Shown here piece after piece: positions 22,132-31,956 of a DNA stretch of 64,000 nucleotides. This DNA comes from Marinobacter sp. 1-4A. Lineage in GTDB: Bacteria; Pseudomonadota; Gammaproteobacteria; Pseudomonadales; Oleiphilaceae. The notes under the pieces were generated by a model, which saw only the letters and a program-made list of their open reading frames with translations, searched no databases and was not told the DNA's origin. The position numbers were made by a program, and so were the translations under genes. The stretch covers positions 124,001 to 188,000 of the forward strand of contig NZ_VCGY01000005.1 in NCBI RefSeq assembly GCF_016597725.1. The letters are read 5' to 3'. The number at the start of each line of letters is the position of its first letter. Position 1 is the stretch's first letter.

Positions 22132-22162
22132 CTGGCTTCTCCTGCTCTGGTGCTCAACTGGC

Positions 22163-22612
22163 TTATTTGCCAGACGCAAAATTGCTGATCAGTCGCTCAA
22201 TGTTCATAGCAGACTGAGTGGCGTAAAAGGTATCGCCCGGTTTGAGGGAGTCCATGTCGCCGCCAATGGATATATCAATGTACTGTTCGCCCAACAAACC
22301 GGATGTACGTATTACTGCAGCGCTGTCTGCCGGAATATTGTCCACTTCGCCATGAATAGACATGGCAACCCGCGCCTGAAAGGTTTCTTTGTTGAGGGTA
22401 ATGGAGTCGATACTACCTACCGTTACACCCGCCATAGAAACCCTGCCACGGGGCGTTATACCGCCGGTGTCGTTAAAGTCAGCATAAACGGTGTAGGTAC
22501 TTTTGGCCGACTTGGGTGACAACCCACTTACCTGCAGCGCCAAAAACAGCAGCGCAGCCAACCCGGCAAGCATAAATAGCCCAACTGCGATATCCGTTGT
22601 TCTTTGTGTCAT
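22163..22612 (-). CDS. mlaD: MCE-domain lipid-binding subunit MlaD
   Basis: A 149-residue protein with one N-terminal membrane helix (about 8-28) and an MCE domain (about 38-120), including the hallmark TGGITPRGRVSMAGVTVGSI. MlaD forms the hexameric ring that passes phospholipids through the MlaE channel. It lies between mlaC and mlaE with short gaps. Confidence 0.95.
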   Translation of the reverse strand: MTQRTTDIAVGLFMLAGLAALLFLALQVSGLSPKSAKSTYTVYADFNDTGGITPRGRVSMAGVTVGSIDSITLNKETFQARVAMSIHGEVDNIPADSAAVIRTSGLLGEQYIDISIGGDMDSLKPGDTFYATQSAMNIERLISNFASGK

Positions 22613-22646
22613 TACCGGCTCCCGGTGTTATCTCGTCAATCGTTAA

Positions 22647-23429
22647 TCAGAAGTTGCCGAACATTACGGCAGTCAGCACAAAATCCAGACCCAACACAGC
22701 CAGCGAGGAATAGACCACAGTTTTTGTGGTGGCCGAGCTAATTCCTGCAGAGGTGGGCACACAGTCGTAGCCTTGGTAAACAGCAATCCAGGCACAGACA
22801 AAACCGAATACAACGCTTTTTATTACGCCATTTATAACGTCATCCCGGAAATCCACGGAGGCCTGCATGTTGCCCCAGTAAGAGCCTTCAAAAACACCAA
22901 GCCACTCCACGCCAACCAACATTCCACCCCAAATGCCTACCATTGAAAAAATGATAGCCAATACTGGCATGGCTATGAAACCCGCCCAGAGTCTTGGGGC
23001 GATAACCCGGCGCAGTGGATCCACGCCCATCATTTCCATACTGGAGAGCTGCTCTGTGGCTTTCATTAGGCCGATTTCAGCTGTGAGTGCAGAACCTGCA
23101 CGGCCTGCAAATAGCAGCGCCGTTACCACGGGCCCGAGCTCCCGCACCAAGGTAAGCGCAATCATCTGCCCAATGGCGGCTTCGGAGCCAAAATCACTGA
23201 GTATGGTGTAGCCCTGAAGGCCCAGCACCATACCGATAAATAAGCCGGACACAACAATGATGGCCAGAGAAAGCACGCCAACCGAATACAACTGTTTCAA
23301 CAAAAGCGGGAAGCCCGTTACAGGGCGAGGCACGCCTGAAAGCACGCCCCCTAGAAACCGGCCTGCGCGCCCAATCGATATAACAAGGTCTATGCCGCTG
23401 CGCCCGAAGGACGCGATTTTGTCAATCAC
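22647..23429 (-). CDS. mlaE: MlaE permease of the phospholipid transporter
   Basis: A 260-residue integral membrane permease with about five to six helices and the family stretch [30 protein letters not shown]. It forms the membrane channel of MlaFEDB. Its start overlaps the mlaF stop by 4 bp, showing translational coupling. Confidence 0.96.
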   Translation of the reverse strand: MIDKIASFGRSGIDLVISIGRAGRFLGGVLSGVPRPVTGFPLLLKQLYSVGVLSLAIIVVSGLFIGMVLGLQGYTILSDFGSEAAIGQMIALTLVRELGPVVTALLFAGRAGSALTAEIGLMKATEQLSSMEMMGVDPLRRVIAPRLWAGFIAMPVLAIIFSMVGIWGGMLVGVEWLGVFEGSYWGNMQASVDFRDDVINGVIKSVVFGFVCAWIAVYQGYDCVPTSAGISSATTKTVVYSSLAVLGLDFVLTAVMFGNF

Positions 23430-24238
23430 GAAGCACCTCCGGCAAGCCCGAAGTCTTCGGTGGCTGCCGAAGATGGGTAATGGAACGGCACCGGGCCGTC
23501 AGGATGTCCGTTCAAAAACTGCTGCACCTGCTCTGACGGGTGCGCCTGAAGCTCTTCGGGCGTTCCGGTTCCGATTACTTTGCCGTCTGCAATGATGCAA
23601 GCGTAGTGGCAGATACTGAGAGATTCTTTAACATCGTGGGAGACCAAAACGCTGGTCAACCCCATGGAACTATTGAGATCGCGAATCAGCTTCACCAGCA
23701 CACCCATCCCAATCGGGTCCTGCCCGGCAAAGGGCTCGTCGTACATAATGAGTTCAGGGTCCAGCGCAATACTGCGGGCAAGCGCCACGCGCCGGTTCAT
23801 ACCGCCGGAGAGCTCCGACGGCATCAGTTTGCGGGCACCGCGCAGGCCAACGGCTTCCAGCTTCATCAACACTATGTCGTTTATCATGTCTTCCGGCAGT
23901 TTAGTATGCACCCGCATCGGGAAGGCCACGTTCTCGTACACGCTCAGATCGGTAAACAGCGCACCACTTTGAAACAGCATGCCCATTTTTTCCCGAAACT
24001 TATAAAGCTCCTTGCGGCGGAGTTCGGAGATCGCGTGGCCATCCACCGTCAAGCTCCCGGAATCTTGCCGCAGTTGGCCACCTATCAGGCGCAACAGGGT
24101 GGTTTTTCCGCTACCGCTTGGCCCCATAATAGCGGTGATTTTTCCACGGGGAATGTCCACAGACACACCGTTAAAAATCCGGCGCCCGGAGCGGGAAAAC
24201 ACGACGTCCTTTAATGATATGTACGAACCCAAACCCAT
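23426..24238 (-). CDS. mlaF: MlaF ABC ATPase of the phospholipid transporter
   Basis: A 270-residue ABC ATPase with Walker [10 protein letters not shown], signature [13 protein letters not shown] and Walker [14 protein letters not shown]. The GQDP D-loop and NRR variant of the signature are typical of MlaF. It powers lipid movement through MlaE. It is the first gene of the long minus-strand operon and diverges from kdsD across about 270 bp that holds both promoters. Confidence 0.96.
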   Translation of the reverse strand: MGLGSYISLKDVVFSRSGRRIFNGVSVDIPRGKITAIMGPSGSGKTTLLRLIGGQLRQDSGSLTVDGHAISELRRKELYKFREKMGMLFQSGALFTDLSVYENVAFPMRVHTKLPEDMINDIVLMKLEAVGLRGARKLMPSELSGGMNRRVALARSIALDPELIMYDEPFAGQDPIGMGVLVKLIRDLNSSMGLTSVLVSHDVKESLSICHYACIIADGKVIGTGTPEELQAHPSEQVQQFLNGHPDGPVPFHYPSSAATEDFGLAGGAS

Positions 24239-24431
24239 AGCTCTTACCTTATAAGCCCTTAGCTTTCACCCCATAACGCCCTATTGAATCGATAATGCTT
24301 CGCTTCGGGGGAGCGGCTACATTATGCCAAGGAGCCTTCAAGCTCAATCTAAGGTTCCCAAAATGAATTGATAGCAATGATCAATTTCGCTGAACTTGCC
24401 GTAACCGAACTGCTCAACCCGCGGGAAATGT

Positions 24432-24437
24432 TATACT
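24432..24437 (+). promoter_or_regulatory. Putative -10 box for kdsD
   Basis: TATACT lies 68 bp upstream of the kdsD start, inside the 267-bp divergent mlaF/kdsD gap. No convincing -35 box is seen at standard spacing. The rest of the gap shows no further structure that I could detect. Confidence 0.35.
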
Positions 24438-24505
24438 CCTTCAACCGACTCGCGCCCCCGTCTTTCAAATAGAAAGCATTAACGAGAAAGTAGGCTCTTC
24501 GCCCA

Positions 24506-25486
24506 ATGACTGAACTCAAAGCACAGGATTTCCGGAACTCCGCACTTCAGGCCATACGCATTGAGCGTGATGCCATTAGCGCCCTAGAGAACCGCGTAGA
24601 CCATCATTTTGTACGTGCCTGTGAAGTTATCATGGCATGCAGAGGCCGGGTTGTTGTGACGGGCATGGGAAAATCCGGCCACATTGGCCATAAGATTGCA
24701 GCCACACTTGCCAGCACCGGCACCCCGTCTTTTTTTGTTCACCCAGGGGAAGCCAGTCACGGCGACATGGGGATGATTACCAGCCAAGACGTGGTTATTG
24801 CCATTTCGAACAGCGGCAACACCAGCGAAGTGGTTACCATTTTGCCACTTATTAAACGAATGGGCGCCCCCTTAATCAGCATGACAGGCAACCCGGAGTC
24901 CACACTGGCGAAAGAAGCGGTGGCGAATTTGGATGTCAGCGTTAAAACAGAGGCTTGCCCGCTTGGCCTGGCGCCGACATCCAGCACCACTGCTACACTG
25001 GTAATGGGCGATGCTTTAGCGGTAGCTTTGCTTGAAGCCCGGGGGTTCAGCGCAGAAGACTTTGCGTTCTCGCACCCGGGCGGTAGTCTGGGGCGGAAGC
25101 TTCTTCTACGGGTATCAGACATCATGCACGTTGGCGACCGCATTCCCATGGTTGATGAAGACACTACCCTCAGCGGCGCTTTGCTGGAGATATCCCGAAA
25201 GGGCCTGGGCATGACCACGGTGGTGAACGCCACCGGCACTATGACCGGAATTTTCACAGACGGCGATCTTCGCCGCACGCTGGATAAATCCATTGACGTT
25301 CACACTACCCCCATACGGGATGTAATGACGCCAAATGGCAAAACCATTCAAGCGGATCAACTGGCTGCCGAAGCGCTTAATATTATGGAAGGCTTAAAAA
25401 TCAGCGCGCTCCCCGTTACTGACGGAAGCGGTGCGCTTGTTGGAGCTATCAACATGCATGACCTGCTGCGCGCCGGTGTTATTTGA
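24506..25486 (+). CDS. kdsD: Arabinose-5-phosphate isomerase KdsD
   Basis: Converts ribulose-5-phosphate to arabinose-5-phosphate, the first step to Kdo for LPS. The 326-residue protein has an N-terminal SIS domain (GMGKSGHIGHKIAATLASTG, SHGDMGM) and two C-terminal CBS repeats (about 205-326). Length matches E. coli KdsD. It opens the Kdo-Lpt gene group. Confidence 0.95.
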   Translation: MTELKAQDFRNSALQAIRIERDAISALENRVDHHFVRACEVIMACRGRVVVTGMGKSGHIGHKIAATLASTGTPSFFVHPGEASHGDMGMITSQDVVIAISNSGNTSEVVTILPLIKRMGAPLISMTGNPESTLAKEAVANLDVSVKTEACPLGLAPTSSTTATLVMGDALAVALLEARGFSAEDFAFSHPGGSLGRKLLLRVSDIMHVGDRIPMVDEDTTLSGALLEISRKGLGMTTVVNATGTMTGIFTDGDLRRTLDKSIDVHTTPIRDVMTPNGKTIQADQLAAEALNIMEGLKISALPVTDGSGALVGAINMHDLLRAGVI

Positions 25487-25512
25487 GCAATACACATCAT
25501 AAGGGCAACTCC

Positions 25513-26076
25513 ATGGCAGAACTGAAAAGCCCGCTGAAAGATATCTGGCCAGAACCGCTTCTTGCAAAAGCGGTAGGCATCAAGCTGCTTGCCTTAGACG
25601 TTGACGGCATCATGAGTGATGGCACGGTCTACTTCAGCGCGACAGGCGACGAACTTAAAGGCTTCAATATTCTGGATGGACTTGGCCTGAAGCAGCTGAT
25701 GGCCGCCGGAATTACCGTAGCGGTCATTACTGGCCGCAGTTCGCCATTGACTGAAAAGCGCATGACTGACCTTAAAATCCCCCATTTAATGCAAGGGCGT
25801 GAAGACAAGAAGGTCGCACTGGAAGAGCTGGCCAGCGCTTTAAACATTACACCGAACGCCATTGCTTACATGGGTGACGACCTACCGGATTTGCCCGCCA
25901 TTCGTTACGCCAGCTTAGGTGTGACGGTACCCAACGGATATTGGCTGATCAAAGAGCATGCGGATTACTGCACTCAGGCCAGCGGAGGCCATGGTGCAGT
26001 TCGCGAACTCTGCGATCTGTTGCTGACAGCAGGGGGGCACCTAAGTGCGGCCCTGACACCGTATTTGGAGCCGTAA
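25513..26076 (+). CDS. kdsC: Kdo-8-phosphate phosphatase KdsC
   Basis: A HAD-family phosphatase of 187 residues releasing Kdo from Kdo-8-phosphate. The nucleophile motif is ALDVDGIMSDG, with the GRSSPLTEKR and YMGDDLPDLP motifs downstream. The ATG at 25513 with AAGGG seven bases upstream is preferred over a TTG at 25483 that overlaps the kdsD stop. LptC starts 2 bp after its stop. Confidence 0.95.
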   Translation: MAELKSPLKDIWPEPLLAKAVGIKLLALDVDGIMSDGTVYFSATGDELKGFNILDGLGLKQLMAAGITVAVITGRSSPLTEKRMTDLKIPHLMQGREDKKVALEELASALNITPNAIAYMGDDLPDLPAIRYASLGVTVPNGYWLIKEHADYCTQASGGHGAVRELCDLLLTAGGHLSAALTPYLEP

Positions 26077-26078
26077 GC

Positions 26079-26699
26079 ATGGCAGAAAGTGCCAAAAGTA
26101 GCCGCCTGTCAAAACTGGCTCTGGCAAATAAGCCAAGACTGCGCATGCTAGGCTTGGCAATAACCATTGCCGCCACTTTTTTTCTGCTTTGGCAAGGCGA
26201 TGAACCACCGCTTAGTAGCTACAGTGACGCAAAAAAGCTCCGGGGTGATGCAGAGCCAGACGGCTTTGTCATTAATGGCAGCTACACATCTTACGATGAA
26301 GCTGGCAACCGCAAGATCGTTTTTACAAGCCCGCGCATAGAGCAGTTTGAAGAGGGCAATGTGGCCACTATGGAATTCCCCAAAGCAGAACTGTTTGGCA
26401 CCACCGGAGAAGGACCCTGGATTCTGAATGCGGATAACGGCAAGCTTCGACAAAACGAAGACCAGCTGTATCTCACCGGTAAGGTTAGTGTCGTGCGAAC
26501 AATTGGAGACCGGGAAGCCACACTCAAAACCGAAAGCCTTACTTTAGACAACAAAAAAGGCACCGTTTACACCGGCGATCCGGTTGAAATTACAGACAGT
26601 GTTGGCACTACGAGTGCGACGGGGATGAAAGCGTGGATCAACGAACGAATTCTGGAGCTCAACTCTCAGGTAAAAGGACGCTATGAAACCGCTCAATAA
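26079..26699 (+). CDS. lptC: LPS export protein LptC
   Basis: A bitopic inner-membrane protein of 206 residues: one N-terminal helix (about 23-41) and a periplasmic beta-jellyroll that receives LPS from LptB2FG and hands it to LptA. The PLSSY and GTVYTGDPVEI stretches fit LptC. The ATG at 26079 has GGAG 8 bases upstream. Its end overlaps lptA by 17 bp. Confidence 0.93.
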   Translation: MAESAKSSRLSKLALANKPRLRMLGLAITIAATFFLLWQGDEPPLSSYSDAKKLRGDAEPDGFVINGSYTSYDEAGNRKIVFTSPRIEQFEEGNVATMEFPKAELFGTTGEGPWILNADNGKLRQNEDQLYLTGKVSVVRTIGDREATLKTESLTLDNKKGTVYTGDPVEITDSVGTTSATGMKAWINERILELNSQVKGRYETAQ

Positions 26700-27219
26700 T
26701 CTTATGCGCAAGCTTCTGGCGGCCTTTTTGGCTGTAGGCCTTGCCAGCCCTGCAATGGCTTTTGATCTTGATTCCGATCAGCCAATCACGGTCAGCGCCG
26801 ACAGCGCCCGGTTGGACGACGGTCAGGGCATTGCCACCTACACCGGGGCGGTTGAACTGGCACAAGGCAACACCCGGCTAACTGCTGAGCGGGTCGTGCT
26901 GTACCGCAGCGCTGAAGGCCTCAACCGCATCGAAGCCAACGGTTCCCCTGCCCGTTACCAGCAACCGGTTGCCGGCGGCGAAGGTGAAACCGATGCCAGA
27001 GCCCGAAACATTGTCTGGTCCGCCACTGACAAGGAGCTCATCTTTGAACGAGATGCAGTCATTGAGCAGAATGGCAATATATTCCGAGGCGATATTATTC
27101 GCTATGACACCGAGCAACGCGTGGTTACCGCAGAGGGCGGTGAGGATACCGGTGGCGGCTCGGGCCGGGTCGAGATGATTATCCAGCCCCGCGGCAACAG
27201 TTCCGGCTCCACCCAATAA
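26683..27219 (+). CDS. lptA: LPS transport periplasmic bridge protein LptA
   Basis: A 178-residue periplasmic protein with a signal peptide ending SPAMA and the OstA/LptA beta-jellyroll. LptA subunits stack to form the bridge carrying LPS from LptC to LptDE in the outer membrane. Its start lies inside lptC, so the two are translationally coupled. The tail is rich in Gly/Ser. Confidence 0.94.
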   Translation: MKPLNNLMRKLLAAFLAVGLASPAMAFDLDSDQPITVSADSARLDDGQGIATYTGAVELAQGNTRLTAERVVLYRSAEGLNRIEANGSPARYQQPVAGGEGETDARARNIVWSATDKELIFERDAVIEQNGNIFRGDIIRYDTEQRVVTAEGGEDTGGGSGRVEMIIQPRGNSSGSTQ

Positions 27220-27246
27220 CAGCTGATCACAGTAAACAGGAATCCG

Positions 27247-27972
27247 ATGGCAGTTCTCAGAGCGAGCAATCTGGCGAAAAGCTACAAGCAAAAAAAGGTG
27301 GTTATCGACGTTTCGCTGGAAATTCGCAGCGGTGAAATCGTCGGCCTGCTTGGCCCCAACGGTGCGGGCAAAACCACATGTTTCTACATGATCGTAGGGC
27401 TAGTAAACGCTGATAATGGCCGTATAACCATCGACAGCCAAGACATTACACCTCTCCCCATGCATGGCCGGGCACGCAAAGGGATTGGCTATCTGCCGCA
27501 AGAGGCGTCGGTGTTCCGAAAGCTGTCGGTGCGGGACAACATTATGGCGATTCTGGAAACCCGCAAAAAACTCACTCGGGCCGAGCGTTTAAGCAAGCTT
27601 GAACAACTACTGGAAGAGTTCCACATTACCCACATCCGCGACAGTCTAGGCATGGCACTCTCTGGCGGTGAACGGCGCCGTGTAGAGATTGCCCGGGCCT
27701 TGGCAATGGAGCCTGCTTTTATTCTGCTGGATGAACCATTCGCAGGCGTAGATCCCATCTCCGTAAGTGACATCAAACAGATTATCCGCCACTTGCGAGA
27801 CAAAGGCATTGGTGTATTGATAACCGACCACAACGTTCGGGAAACGCTGGATATTTGTGAGAACGCCTATATTGTCTCTGGCGGGCACATTATCGCCTCT
27901 GGGAACTCCGAAACCATTCTTGCCAACCAACTGGTTAAAGAGGTCTATCTTGGCAACGAGTTTCGTCTTTAG
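27247..27972 (+). CDS. lptB: LPS export ABC ATPase LptB
   Basis: A 241-residue ABC ATPase with Walker [18 protein letters not shown], signature [13 protein letters not shown] and Walker [14 protein letters not shown]. The residues around these motifs are nearly identical to LptB of other gammaproteobacteria. It energises LPS extraction with LptF and LptG, which are not in this window. Confidence 0.97.
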   Translation: MAVLRASNLAKSYKQKKVVIDVSLEIRSGEIVGLLGPNGAGKTTCFYMIVGLVNADNGRITIDSQDITPLPMHGRARKGIGYLPQEASVFRKLSVRDNIMAILETRKKLTRAERLSKLEQLLEEFHITHIRDSLGMALSGGERRRVEIARALAMEPAFILLDEPFAGVDPISVSDIKQIIRHLRDKGIGVLITDHNVRETLDICENAYIVSGGHIIASGNSETILANQLVKEVYLGNEFRL

Positions 27973-28055
27973 ACTTGGTTTTCGCTACGCCAGACCGACC
28001 GCTCGATTGTTTTGCTGACCCGGAGCAAGTAAACTCGGCAGAGAACTTGCTAGGG

Positions 28056-28061
28056 TATACT
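28056..28061 (+). promoter_or_regulatory. Putative -10 box upstream of rpoN
   Basis: TATACT lies 85 bp upstream of the rpoN start in the 173-bp lptB-rpoN gap. A short CGGC/GCCG stem lies just after it. No clear -35 box is seen. It suggests rpoN has its own promoter in addition to read-through from the Lpt genes. Confidence 0.35.
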
Positions 28062-28145
28062 TAGGTGGCGGCAAGTAGCCGACATACAAAGATTTTTTGC
28101 CGATGCAAGAAATTCGGAGCGGGTATAAGTGACGGATCCTGAGCA

Positions 28146-29681
28146 ATGGTTATGAAAGCCTCATTACAATTAAAGCTGGGTCAGAGCCTGACAATGACGC
28201 CCCAGCTGCAGCAGGCGATCAGGCTTCTACAGTTATCGACACTCGACCTCCAGCAGGAAATCCAGCAGGCTCTGGAATCCAATCCCCTGCTGGAATCCCA
28301 AGAAGACGACGATCAAGTCGATATGCCTGCTGCCGACGGCGAGCAGAATCAGGACCAAGCCTCGGACGAGAGCTCACCTGAGCCGGTAACAGATGCATCC
28401 GGCTCGGACTGGGATGAGAGCGAAAACGGTCCTGACTGGCAATCTGAAAACGACATTCCCGACACAATTCCTGACGACCTTCCCGTTGATACGGCCTGGG
28501 ACGATATTTATCAGTCTGCCCCTGCCCCGGCGGCGCGCAACGAAGACGAAAGCGATCACGATTTCGAAACCCGGAACTCCCCTAGCGAAACCCTTAGAGA
28601 CCATCTTGAGTGGCAACTGAACCTCACGCCTTTGAGCGAACGAGATCAAGCCATTGCCCATGCGCTCATGGACGCCGTAGACGAGCAAGGCTACCTCACC
28701 AGCTCGGTAGAGGAAATCTACAGCGGGTTGTCGGACGATACAGATGCAGACCCACTGGAGCTGGATGAGGTAGAGGCCGTATTACGCAGGCTGCAGTACT
28801 TTGATCCACCCGGGGTCTTCGCCCGAGACCTCCAGGACTGCCTGCTGATTCAGCTGAACCAACTGCCGCCAGAAACCCCTTGGCTCGCTCAGGCGCGACT
28901 GGTCATCACTCATTACATAAACCTTCTAGGCAACCGAGACTACGCCCAACTACTGCGCCGCAGCCGCCTAAAAGAAGACCAGCTACGCGATGTACTCGCG
29001 CTGATAACCAGCCTCAACCCTCGCCCGGGAGACATCATTGACCGCACTGAGCCGGACTACGTCATTCCGGATGTTATTGTGCGCAAGCACAATGGCCGCT
29101 GGCGAGTCGAGCTAAATCCTGAAATTGCACCACGCATACGCGTAAATGCCAGCTATGCTTCATTAATAAAGCGTGCAGACAGCAGTGCTGACAACACTTA
29201 CCTGCGCGATCAGCTTCAGGAGGCAAAATGGTTTATCAAAAGCCTGCAAAGCCGCAACGAAACCTTGTTGAAAGTTGCAACCCGAATCGTTGAATATCAA
29301 CAAGGTTTTTTGGATCACGGCGAAGAAGCAATGAAGCCGTTGATTCTCTCGGATATCGCCCAACTTGTGGAGATGCATGAATCGACTATTTCCCGTGTAA
29401 CCACACAGAAATACATGCACACACCCAGGGGAGTATTCGAGCTGAAGTACTTTTTCTCCAGCCACGTCAGTACCGATGAAGGTGGAGAATGCTCATCAAC
29501 GGCTATCCGTGCAATGATCAAAAAGTTGATCGCGGCAGAAACACCGAAAAAGCCATTGAGTGATAGCAAAATTGCAGCCATGCTGGGGGAACAGGGTATT
29601 AAGGTGGCGCGTCGCACGGTTGCAAAATACCGCGAGGCGATGCACATTCCGCCTTCGAATGAGCGCAAGCGACTGGTTTAA
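28146..29681 (+). CDS. rpoN: RNA polymerase sigma-54 factor
   Basis: Sigma-54, which directs transcription from -24/-12 promoters with enhancer-binding activators. The 511-residue protein has the glutamine-rich activator region ([20 protein letters not shown]), an acidic linker (about 55-135), the core-binding and helix-turn-helix regions, and the RpoN box [10 protein letters not shown] near the C-terminus. A second in-frame ATG at 28152 matches the usual N-terminus (MKASLQLK) and may be the real start. It heads the nitrogen-phosphotransferase gene group. Confidence 0.97.
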   Translation: MVMKASLQLKLGQSLTMTPQLQQAIRLLQLSTLDLQQEIQQALESNPLLESQEDDDQVDMPAADGEQNQDQASDESSPEPVTDASGSDWDESENGPDWQSENDIPDTIPDDLPVDTAWDDIYQSAPAPAARNEDESDHDFETRNSPSETLRDHLEWQLNLTPLSERDQAIAHALMDAVDEQGYLTSSVEEIYSGLSDDTDADPLELDEVEAVLRRLQYFDPPGVFARDLQDCLLIQLNQLPPETPWLAQARLVITHYINLLGNRDYAQLLRRSRLKEDQLRDVLALITSLNPRPGDIIDRTEPDYVIPDVIVRKHNGRWRVELNPEIAPRIRVNASYASLIKRADSSADNTYLRDQLQEAKWFIKSLQSRNETLLKVATRIVEYQQGFLDHGEEAMKPLILSDIAQLVEMHESTISRVTTQKYMHTPRGVFELKYFFSSHVSTDEGGECSSTAIRAMIKKLIAAETPKKPLSDSKIAAMLGEQGIKVARRTVAKYREAMHIPPSNERKRLV

Positions 29682-29732
29682 ACTCGGCACCGAAAATAGA
29701 TTTACGTGGATTTTTCGCTGGTGCAGCCATGC

Positions 29733-29763
29733 TCCGGCACTCAGGCCGGCCACTAGTGCCGGA
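29733..29763 (+). other. Intergenic hairpin between rpoN and hpf
   Basis: A perfect 9-bp stem (TCCGGCACT at 29733-29741, AGTGCCGGA at 29755-29763) encloses a loop containing the palindrome GGCCGGCC. There is no following T-run, so it is more likely an mRNA stability or processing element than a terminator. Confidence 0.45.
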
Positions 29764-29786
29764 ACGGATGACAATAGGAGACGTCT

Positions 29787-30095
29787 ATGCAACTCAACAT
29801 TTCAGGCCATCACGTAGAATTGACTCCAGCCCTGAAAGACTATGTAGCTGAAAAATTTGAAAGACTTGAGCGGCACTTCGACCACATTAGTAACTGCCAG
29901 GTAACTCTGGAAGTGGATAAGGTTCGACAGATTGCGGATGCGACGCTCCACGTGGTGGGTGGTGAAATCCACGCAAAAGCTGAAAGTGAAGATATGTATG
30001 CGGCAATCGATGGTCTAGTCGACAAGCTTGACCGACAGATCATCAAGCATAAAGAGAAGAATTTGGACAGGATGCAGGGAAACACCGCCCGCTAG
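29787..30095 (+). CDS. hpf: Ribosome hibernation promoting factor, short form
   Basis: A 102-residue protein with the HPF/YfiA fold, shown by the SGHHVELTPALKDYVAEKFERLERHF start and the LVDKLDRQIIKHKEKN helix. The short form works with RMF to make 100S ribosomes in stationary phase. It lies between rpoN and ptsN, is preceded by AGGAG, and is followed by a strong terminator. Confidence 0.95.
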   Translation: MQLNISGHHVELTPALKDYVAEKFERLERHFDHISNCQVTLEVDKVRQIADATLHVVGGEIHAKAESEDMYAAIDGLVDKLDRQIIKHKEKNLDRMQGNTAR

Positions 30096-30126
30096 GCGAT
30101 AGTTTTCAGGCATGTCATCTAATCAG

Positions 30127-30160
30127 GCTGCGGCGCGGGCAACGTGTCGCAGCTTTTTTT
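30127..30160 (+). terminator. Intrinsic terminator between hpf and ptsN
   Basis: An 11-bp stem starting GCTGCG and ending CGCAGC, with two G·U pairs and a GGCAA loop, is followed directly by seven Ts (30154-30160). It ends 20 bp before the ptsN start. This is the cleanest intrinsic terminator in the window and splits the rpoN-hpf and ptsN-rapZ transcripts, at least in part. Confidence 0.8.
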
Positions 30161-30180
30161 AACAGAAGCGCGGTCGATTC

Positions 30181-30651
30181 ATGAGCGACACATCCCTAAC
30201 AATAGACAACATCCTTGCGCCGGAACTGACGCTATGCAAGGTGCCCGCATCCAGCAAAAAACGGGTTCTGGAATTCATTGCCGAGCAGATTCGCCAGCAC
30301 AACGATGTTGTTAGCGAAGGCCAGATTTTCAACAATCTGATTGCTCGCGAGCGGCTTGGTAGCACCGGAATCGGCCAGGGGATTGCGATTCCCCACTGTC
30401 GTCTGGAGGGGCTTGAGCAAGTCATCGGCGTACTGATGACTTTGGAAGAGGCCGTTGATTTTGATGCAATCGATAACCAGCCGGTGGATCTTGTGTTTGC
30501 ACTTGTTGTGCCCAAAGAAGCCACCAGCGAACACCTTGAGTTACTGAGCCAGCTCGCCGAAAAATTCAACGAGCGCACGTTCTGCGACAGTCTTCGGCAG
30601 TGCGAAGATGCGCAAACGCTTTACCAACGCATGACCGCAACAAGCGGCTGA
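30181..30651 (+). CDS. ptsN: Nitrogen-regulatory phosphotransferase EIIA-Ntr
   Basis: A 156-residue EIIA domain of the fructose/mannitol type with the phosphorylation site in IAIPHCR (H72). PtsN is the output of the PTS-Ntr chain (PtsP, PtsO, PtsN) and controls potassium uptake, carbon storage and stress functions. It is followed closely by rapZ and ptsO. Confidence 0.95.
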   Translation: MSDTSLTIDNILAPELTLCKVPASSKKRVLEFIAEQIRQHNDVVSEGQIFNNLIARERLGSTGIGQGIAIPHCRLEGLEQVIGVLMTLEEAVDFDAIDNQPVDLVFALVVPKEATSEHLELLSQLAEKFNERTFCDSLRQCEDAQTLYQRMTATSG

Positions 30652-30680
30652 TATTCACTCTGGCAACAGGCTGTTTCATC

Positions 30681-31565
30681 ATGAAGCTGATCATCGTCAG
30701 TGGCCGGTCTGGCTCCGGCAAGAGTACCGCTCTTCACGTGCTGGAAGATCTGGGATTCTACTGCATTGATAACCTACCTATCGGGCTTCTGTTCCCTCTT
30801 ACACGGGAAGCTGCAAACCAGAGCGCCCCAGGGCGGCTCGACAAGATGGCTGTCAGCATTGATGCCCGGAATCTGTCTGGCGAGCTGGCTAATTTTGAGG
30901 AGATCTACCGCAAGCTCCGCAAAGAAGAGATTCAGGTAGAGATCATCTACCTTGACGCCGACGAGCAGTCTCTTCTGCAACGATTCCACGCCACACGGCG
31001 CAAACACCCGTTGAGCGACGACAAGACCTCCCTAAGAGAAGCCATTACCAACGAAAAAGACCTGCTCGAACCGCTTTCGAAACTTTCAGATTTGTACATC
31101 AACACCACCGGCCTGTCGATGTATGAGCTTCGGGATATGGTGAAGCAACGGGTTGCAGGCCGGAAAGATCAGGAGCTGGCGCTACTGTTCCAGTCTTTCG
31201 GGTTTAAACACGGCGTGCCTCTGGATTCGGATTACGTATTTGATGTGCGGTGTTTGCCCAACCCCTACTGGGATACCAGCCTGCGCAAGTTCACGGGGCT
31301 GGATCAGCCGGTTATCGAGTTTCTCGAGAACGAATCCGCTAGCCGTAAAATGGTGAATGATCTGATTGCGTTTCTGGAAAACTGGATACCGTCCTTCGCC
31401 GACAGCAACCGCAGTTACATGACCATTTCTATCGGCTGTACTGGCGGCCAACACCGGTCTGTGTATATCTGCGAGCAGTTGGGGCAGCACTTCCGCGAGC
31501 ACTCCAGCAATGTGCAAGTACGCCATACCGAATTGCCCCACCTGCAGGACAGGAACGAGGTCTGA
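30681..31565 (+). CDS. rapZ: RNase adapter / nucleotide-binding protein RapZ
   Basis: A 294-residue P-loop protein with Walker A SGRSGSGKSTA and the conserved C-terminal region ending in IGCTGGQHRSVYI. In E. coli RapZ senses glucosamine-6-phosphate and delivers the small RNA GlmZ to RNase E. The ATG at 30681 gives the usual MKLIIVSGRSG start; the longer frame from 30600 overlaps ptsN. Confidence 0.94.
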   Translation: MKLIIVSGRSGSGKSTALHVLEDLGFYCIDNLPIGLLFPLTREAANQSAPGRLDKMAVSIDARNLSGELANFEEIYRKLRKEEIQVEIIYLDADEQSLLQRFHATRRKHPLSDDKTSLREAITNEKDLLEPLSKLSDLYINTTGLSMYELRDMVKQRVAGRKDQELALLFQSFGFKHGVPLDSDYVFDVRCLPNPYWDTSLRKFTGLDQPVIEFLENESASRKMVNDLIAFLENWIPSFADSNRSYMTISIGCTGGQHRSVYICEQLGQHFREHSSNVQVRHTELPHLQDRNEV

Positions 31566-31571
31566 TTCACC

Positions 31572-31841
31572 GTGATACGTCACCCCATTGTTATTATTAA
31601 CAAGCTTGGCCTACACGCTCGGGCTACTGCGAAATTGGTGGCCACAGCTTCGCAGTTCGACAGCTCCGTTAAAGTTTGTGGCAAAGGCCGCGAGGTGGAC
31701 GCAAAAAATATCATGCAGGTGATGATGCTCGCCGCCAGCAAAGGTACCGAAGTGGAATTGGTGGCCGATGGGCCGGATGAGCAAAAAGCGATTGAGGCCT
31801 TGTCCGAATTGATTAATGACTATTTTGGCGAAGGCGAGTAA
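31572..31841 (+). CDS. ptsO: Phosphocarrier protein NPr (PtsO)
   Basis: An 89-residue HPr-like phosphocarrier. The phosphorylated histidine is H15 in KLGLHARATAK. Asn replaces the regulatory serine of HPr (AKNIMQV), in line with the Ntr branch. The GTG start lies 6 bp after the rapZ stop. It should pass phosphate from PtsP (not in the window) to PtsN. Confidence 0.93.
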   Translation: MIRHPIVIINKLGLHARATAKLVATASQFDSSVKVCGKGREVDAKNIMQVMMLAASKGTEVELVADGPDEQKAIEALSELINDYFGEGE

Positions 31842-31922
31842 ACCGCTCTTTTTCGCAGCAACCTGCCCCTTTTCTCCGATACATTCCTCTAACTCTTTCT
31901 CACGTGCACCGGCTAACTCCGT

Positions 31923-31928
31923 TATAAT
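31923..31928 (+). promoter_or_regulatory. Putative -10 box upstream of mgtE
   Basis: A perfect TATAAT lies 28 bp upstream of the mgtE start, inside the 115-bp ptsO-mgtE gap. The -35 region is weak. The position fits a short-leader mgtE transcript. Confidence 0.45.
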
Positions 31929-31956
31929 GCAGGCGTTTTCTGACTGTAGGTGATTC

